DNA of 7,277 nucleotides, taken from NCBI GenBank assembly GCA_050253535.1, contig JBFWIW010000094.1:1-7277 (forward strand), read 5' to 3'. A model generated the notes under the pieces. That model was given only the letters and a program-made list of their open reading frames with translations, ran no database searches and was not told where the DNA came from. This document shows, one piece after another, positions 6,345 through 7,277 of this stretch. A program made the translations under genes and the position numbers. The stretch comes from JBFWIW01 sp050253535. Lineage in GTDB: Bacteria; Bacillota; Clostridia; Oscillospirales; Oscillospiraceae. Numbering within the stretch: the first letter of the stretch is position 1; each line of letters begins with the position of its first letter.

Positions 6345-6414
6345 AGACCGATGGTTGACACAAATTACGCTTGTCTGAATGCCAGCCGAAAATGAAATTA
6401 TTAAGGAGAACATT

Positions 6415-6771
6415 ATGCCAGAAATTGATGAAGTTTATATAGGAGAACAAGATTCCAAGAATTGCACAGCCGTTGCTTTCCAGTCTGCTGTCGTATCGGT
6501 GCCGGTTTTTGTCAAGCCCAAAGCTACTACCGGGGAAATCAGCACATTTTGCTGCGGCGAGCCAAGAATTACAACTTTTCCTCATCATAAAACCACGTGC
6601 GGTCCGAAACAAAACGGCTGCAGCTTTATTCTGACCCAGAACATTTGCATCGAAATACCGATAGAATTCTCAGCCGATGCCATTGCGGAATTCCCTCATG
6701 TTGAGTGCAAAGGCGCAGACGACAAAAAGTGTGAGTTTCACCATGATTGTGAGCCTTGCAAGGAAGAATAA
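6415..6771 (+). CDS. Small cysteine-rich protein of unknown function
   Basis: A 118-residue protein with ten cysteines (17, 46, 47, 62, 69, 78, 98, 106, 112, 115), no signal peptide and no membrane segment. The middle alternates short beta-prone stretches (AVVSVPVFVKP, CSFILTQNICIEIPIEF) with cysteine pairs such as CCGEP. The tail is charged with CX5C and CX2C spacings plus two adjacent histidines (109-110). The layout recalls small cysteine-rich clostridial proteins that I cannot tie to a characterised family. A disulphide-linked surface or spore-coat component, or metal binding, would fit; neither is shown. The start at 6415 is chosen because AAGGAGAA (6403-6410) lies 4 bases before it; an in-frame ATG at 6379 has no site. 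It appears to be a single-gene unit, with a strong terminator upstream and a hairpin 25 bases downstream. Confidence 0.8.
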   Translation: MPEIDEVYIGEQDSKNCTAVAFQSAVVSVPVFVKPKATTGEISTFCCGEPRITTFPHHKTTCGPKQNGCSFILTQNICIEIPIEFSADAIAEFPHVECKGADDKKCEFHHDCEPCKEE

Positions 6772-6796
6772 ATTAATATTAAAGTCAAAAAACATC

Positions 6797-6821
6797 GGGA
6801 GGAGCGATTTGCGCTCCTCCC
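6797..6821 (+). terminator. Hairpin after the cysteine-rich gene
   Basis: GGGAGGAGCG (6797-6806) pairs perfectly over 10 bp with CGCTCCTCCC (6812-6821) around a 5-nt loop, starting 25 bases after the stop codon. The following ACAAATTTAATAAT is AT-rich but not a clean T-tract, so termination may be inefficient. It is preceded by an A-run (6787-6792). Confidence 0.6.
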
Positions 6822-6843
6822 ACAAATTTAATAATCCCCTGGA

Positions 6844-6882
6844 CAAGGGCGTGCAAAGGAACCGTTCCCTTGCATGCCCTTG
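6844..6882. other. Long imperfect hairpin
   Basis: Arms beginning CAAGGGC and ending GCCCTTG pair over about 17 positions with one G-U wobble (6851/6875) and one mismatch (6857/6869). The mismatch would be a G-U pair in minus-strand RNA, so strand cannot be decided. A direct repeat CCCTTGCATG occurs at 6867-6876 and 6884-6893. The rest of 6822-7027 is non-coding as far as I can see. This may be part of an RNA or a dispersed repeat. Confidence 0.5.
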
Positions 6883-7027
6883 CCCCTTGCATGATCATTG
6901 CTCCGCCCAAGTGCTTTGCCAAGTTAGACTGGAACCTTGGACGCCCCGGGATTATCGACAATATAGACAAAAAATTAACGAACATTTGTGCAATAGTGAA
7001 ATTGTTGATTTTAACACTTTTAATTTA

Positions 7028-7056
7028 TTGACATTTTTTATTGCTGAAACTATAGT
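7028..7056 (+). promoter_or_regulatory. Vegetative promoter of the TrmB-type regulator gene
   Basis: TTGACA (7028-7033), a 17-base spacer and TATAGT (7051-7056) match the consensus at 6 of 6 and 5 of 6. This is the clearest promoter in the window. Transcription would start near 7063, leaving a leader of about 120 nt before the start codon. The -10 box is the left end of a 29-bp dyad, so the promoter is probably repressed by a bound protein. Confidence 0.8.
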
Positions 7057-7079
7057 AGTTACCGGGAGTAACAACTATA
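7051..7079. promoter_or_regulatory. 29-bp dyad over -10 and +1, likely operator
   Basis: TATAGTAGTTAC (7051-7062) and GTAACAACTATA (7068-7079) are inverted repeats matching at 11 of 12 positions with a 5-base spacer. The dyad starts at the -10 box and covers the predicted transcription start of the regulator gene. That position is typical of negative autoregulation, so the encoded TrmB-type protein is the obvious candidate ligand; this is inference. The inner pair GTTAC/GTAAC is perfect. Confidence 0.7.
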
Positions 7080-7184
7080 TTGCGAAAACCTGAAAACAGG
7101 GGGCTGAAATGATTTTGTGAAGAGAACTTGCAGAACTTATTCAAAACATATATCATAATAGAATACTGAATTTGAGGTATGGAT

Positions 7185-7277
7185 ATGGATAATTATGTAA
7201 ACTTGTTAAAAGAGTTCGGCTTCACGGAATCGGAAGCAAAAGTCTATATATCTCTGTTGCGCAGCGGCGCGTGTACC
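7185..7277 (+). CDS. TrmB-family transcriptional regulator, 5' fragment
   Basis: The first 31 codons run off the window end. MDNYVNLLKEFGFTESEAKV and the following YISLLRSGACT match the opening of the TrmB-type winged helix domain, where a 'GLTE.EA.VY..LL..G' pattern leads into the helix-turn-helix. Members sense sugars or other small molecules through a C-terminal domain that is outside the window. Two in-frame ATGs occur: 7179 is only 1 base after GAGG (7174-7177), whereas 7185 is 7 bases after it, so 7185 is preferred. A strong promoter with a dyad lies about 110-155 bases upstream, suggesting autoregulation. MarR- or ArsR-like winged helix proteins are less likely alternatives. Confidence 0.75.
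   Translation, partial: MDNYVNLLKEFGFTESEAKVYISLLRSGACT

Noticed and set aside
6355..6360. A perfect TTGACA upstream of the cysteine-rich gene
   Set aside because: No -10-like hexamer lies 16-18 bases downstream (AATGCC at 17), so it is probably chance.
6785..6985. A 66-codon minus-strand frame over the hairpins at 6797-6882
   Set aside because: There is no convincing ribosome binding site and the frame lies on strongly paired sequence, so it is more likely an effect of the repeats. A remnant of a repeat-associated gene cannot be excluded.
6677..7093. A 138-codon plus-strand frame overlapping the end of the cysteine-rich gene
   Set aside because: It begins inside another gene in a different frame without a ribosome binding site and runs through two hairpins and a promoter. 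Its composition is not protein-like.
7109..7120. A four-codon leader peptide (Met-Ile-Leu-stop) after AGGGGG upstream of the regulator gene
   Set aside because: It is too short to support, and no attenuator hairpin with a T-tract lies between it and the regulator start.

Overview
The window looks like chromosomal DNA from an anaerobic, fermenting and probably Firmicutes/Clostridia-like bacterium. This is inferred, not proven. The support is strong purine-rich ribosome binding sites, a clostridial-type bifunctional AdhE with Rex-like operator sequences in its promoter, a small cysteine-rich protein of a kind I associate with clostridia, and the start of a TrmB-type regulator. AT-rich intergenic DNA separates more GC-rich genes. 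The unusual partner in this setting is a multihaem c-type cytochrome next to a CcmF-type haem lyase, which indicates some respiratory or extracellular electron transfer ability.

Layout. Positions 1-121 hold the adhE promoter region, with two overlapping Rex-like sites over the -10 box. adhE (122-2800, +) encodes the acetyl-CoA to ethanol enzyme and ends at a strong hairpin (2826-2854). Convergent to it is a two-gene minus-strand unit: a seven-haem cytochrome (5885 to 4629) followed by a CcmF/NrfE-type haem lyase (4548 to 2881). A 14-bp intercistronic hairpin overlaps the cytochrome stop codon. Upstream of the cytochrome lie a candidate promoter, a perfect 15-bp dyad over its -35 box and a 12-bp tandem repeat.

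Positions 5886-6414 contain no convincing protein gene but are rich in structure. There is an 18-bp perfect palindrome, a 12-bp stem-loop, a 13-bp stem-loop, and a 21-bp-stem terminator with T-tracts on both strands. A plus-strand structured RNA divergent from the cytochrome operon is a possible explanation. Next comes a 118-residue cysteine-rich protein of unknown function (6415-6771, +), followed by a terminator-like hairpin and a second long hairpin. The right end has a near-consensus vegetative promoter (7028-7056) whose -10 box starts a 29-bp dyad, driving the first 31 codons of a TrmB-family regulator (7185 to the window end).

How the parts may work together: AdhE disposes of NADH by making ethanol, and its promoter carries the signature of NADH/NAD+ sensing by Rex. 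The cytochrome-lyase pair would be an alternative electron outlet, with the lyase supplied alongside its substrate, as NrfEFG is with NrfA. The cytochrome carries the N-terminal NDLGMHC signature of uncharacterised multihaem proteins and one atypical CX4CH haem site. This pair is the best candidate in the window for an undescribed system.
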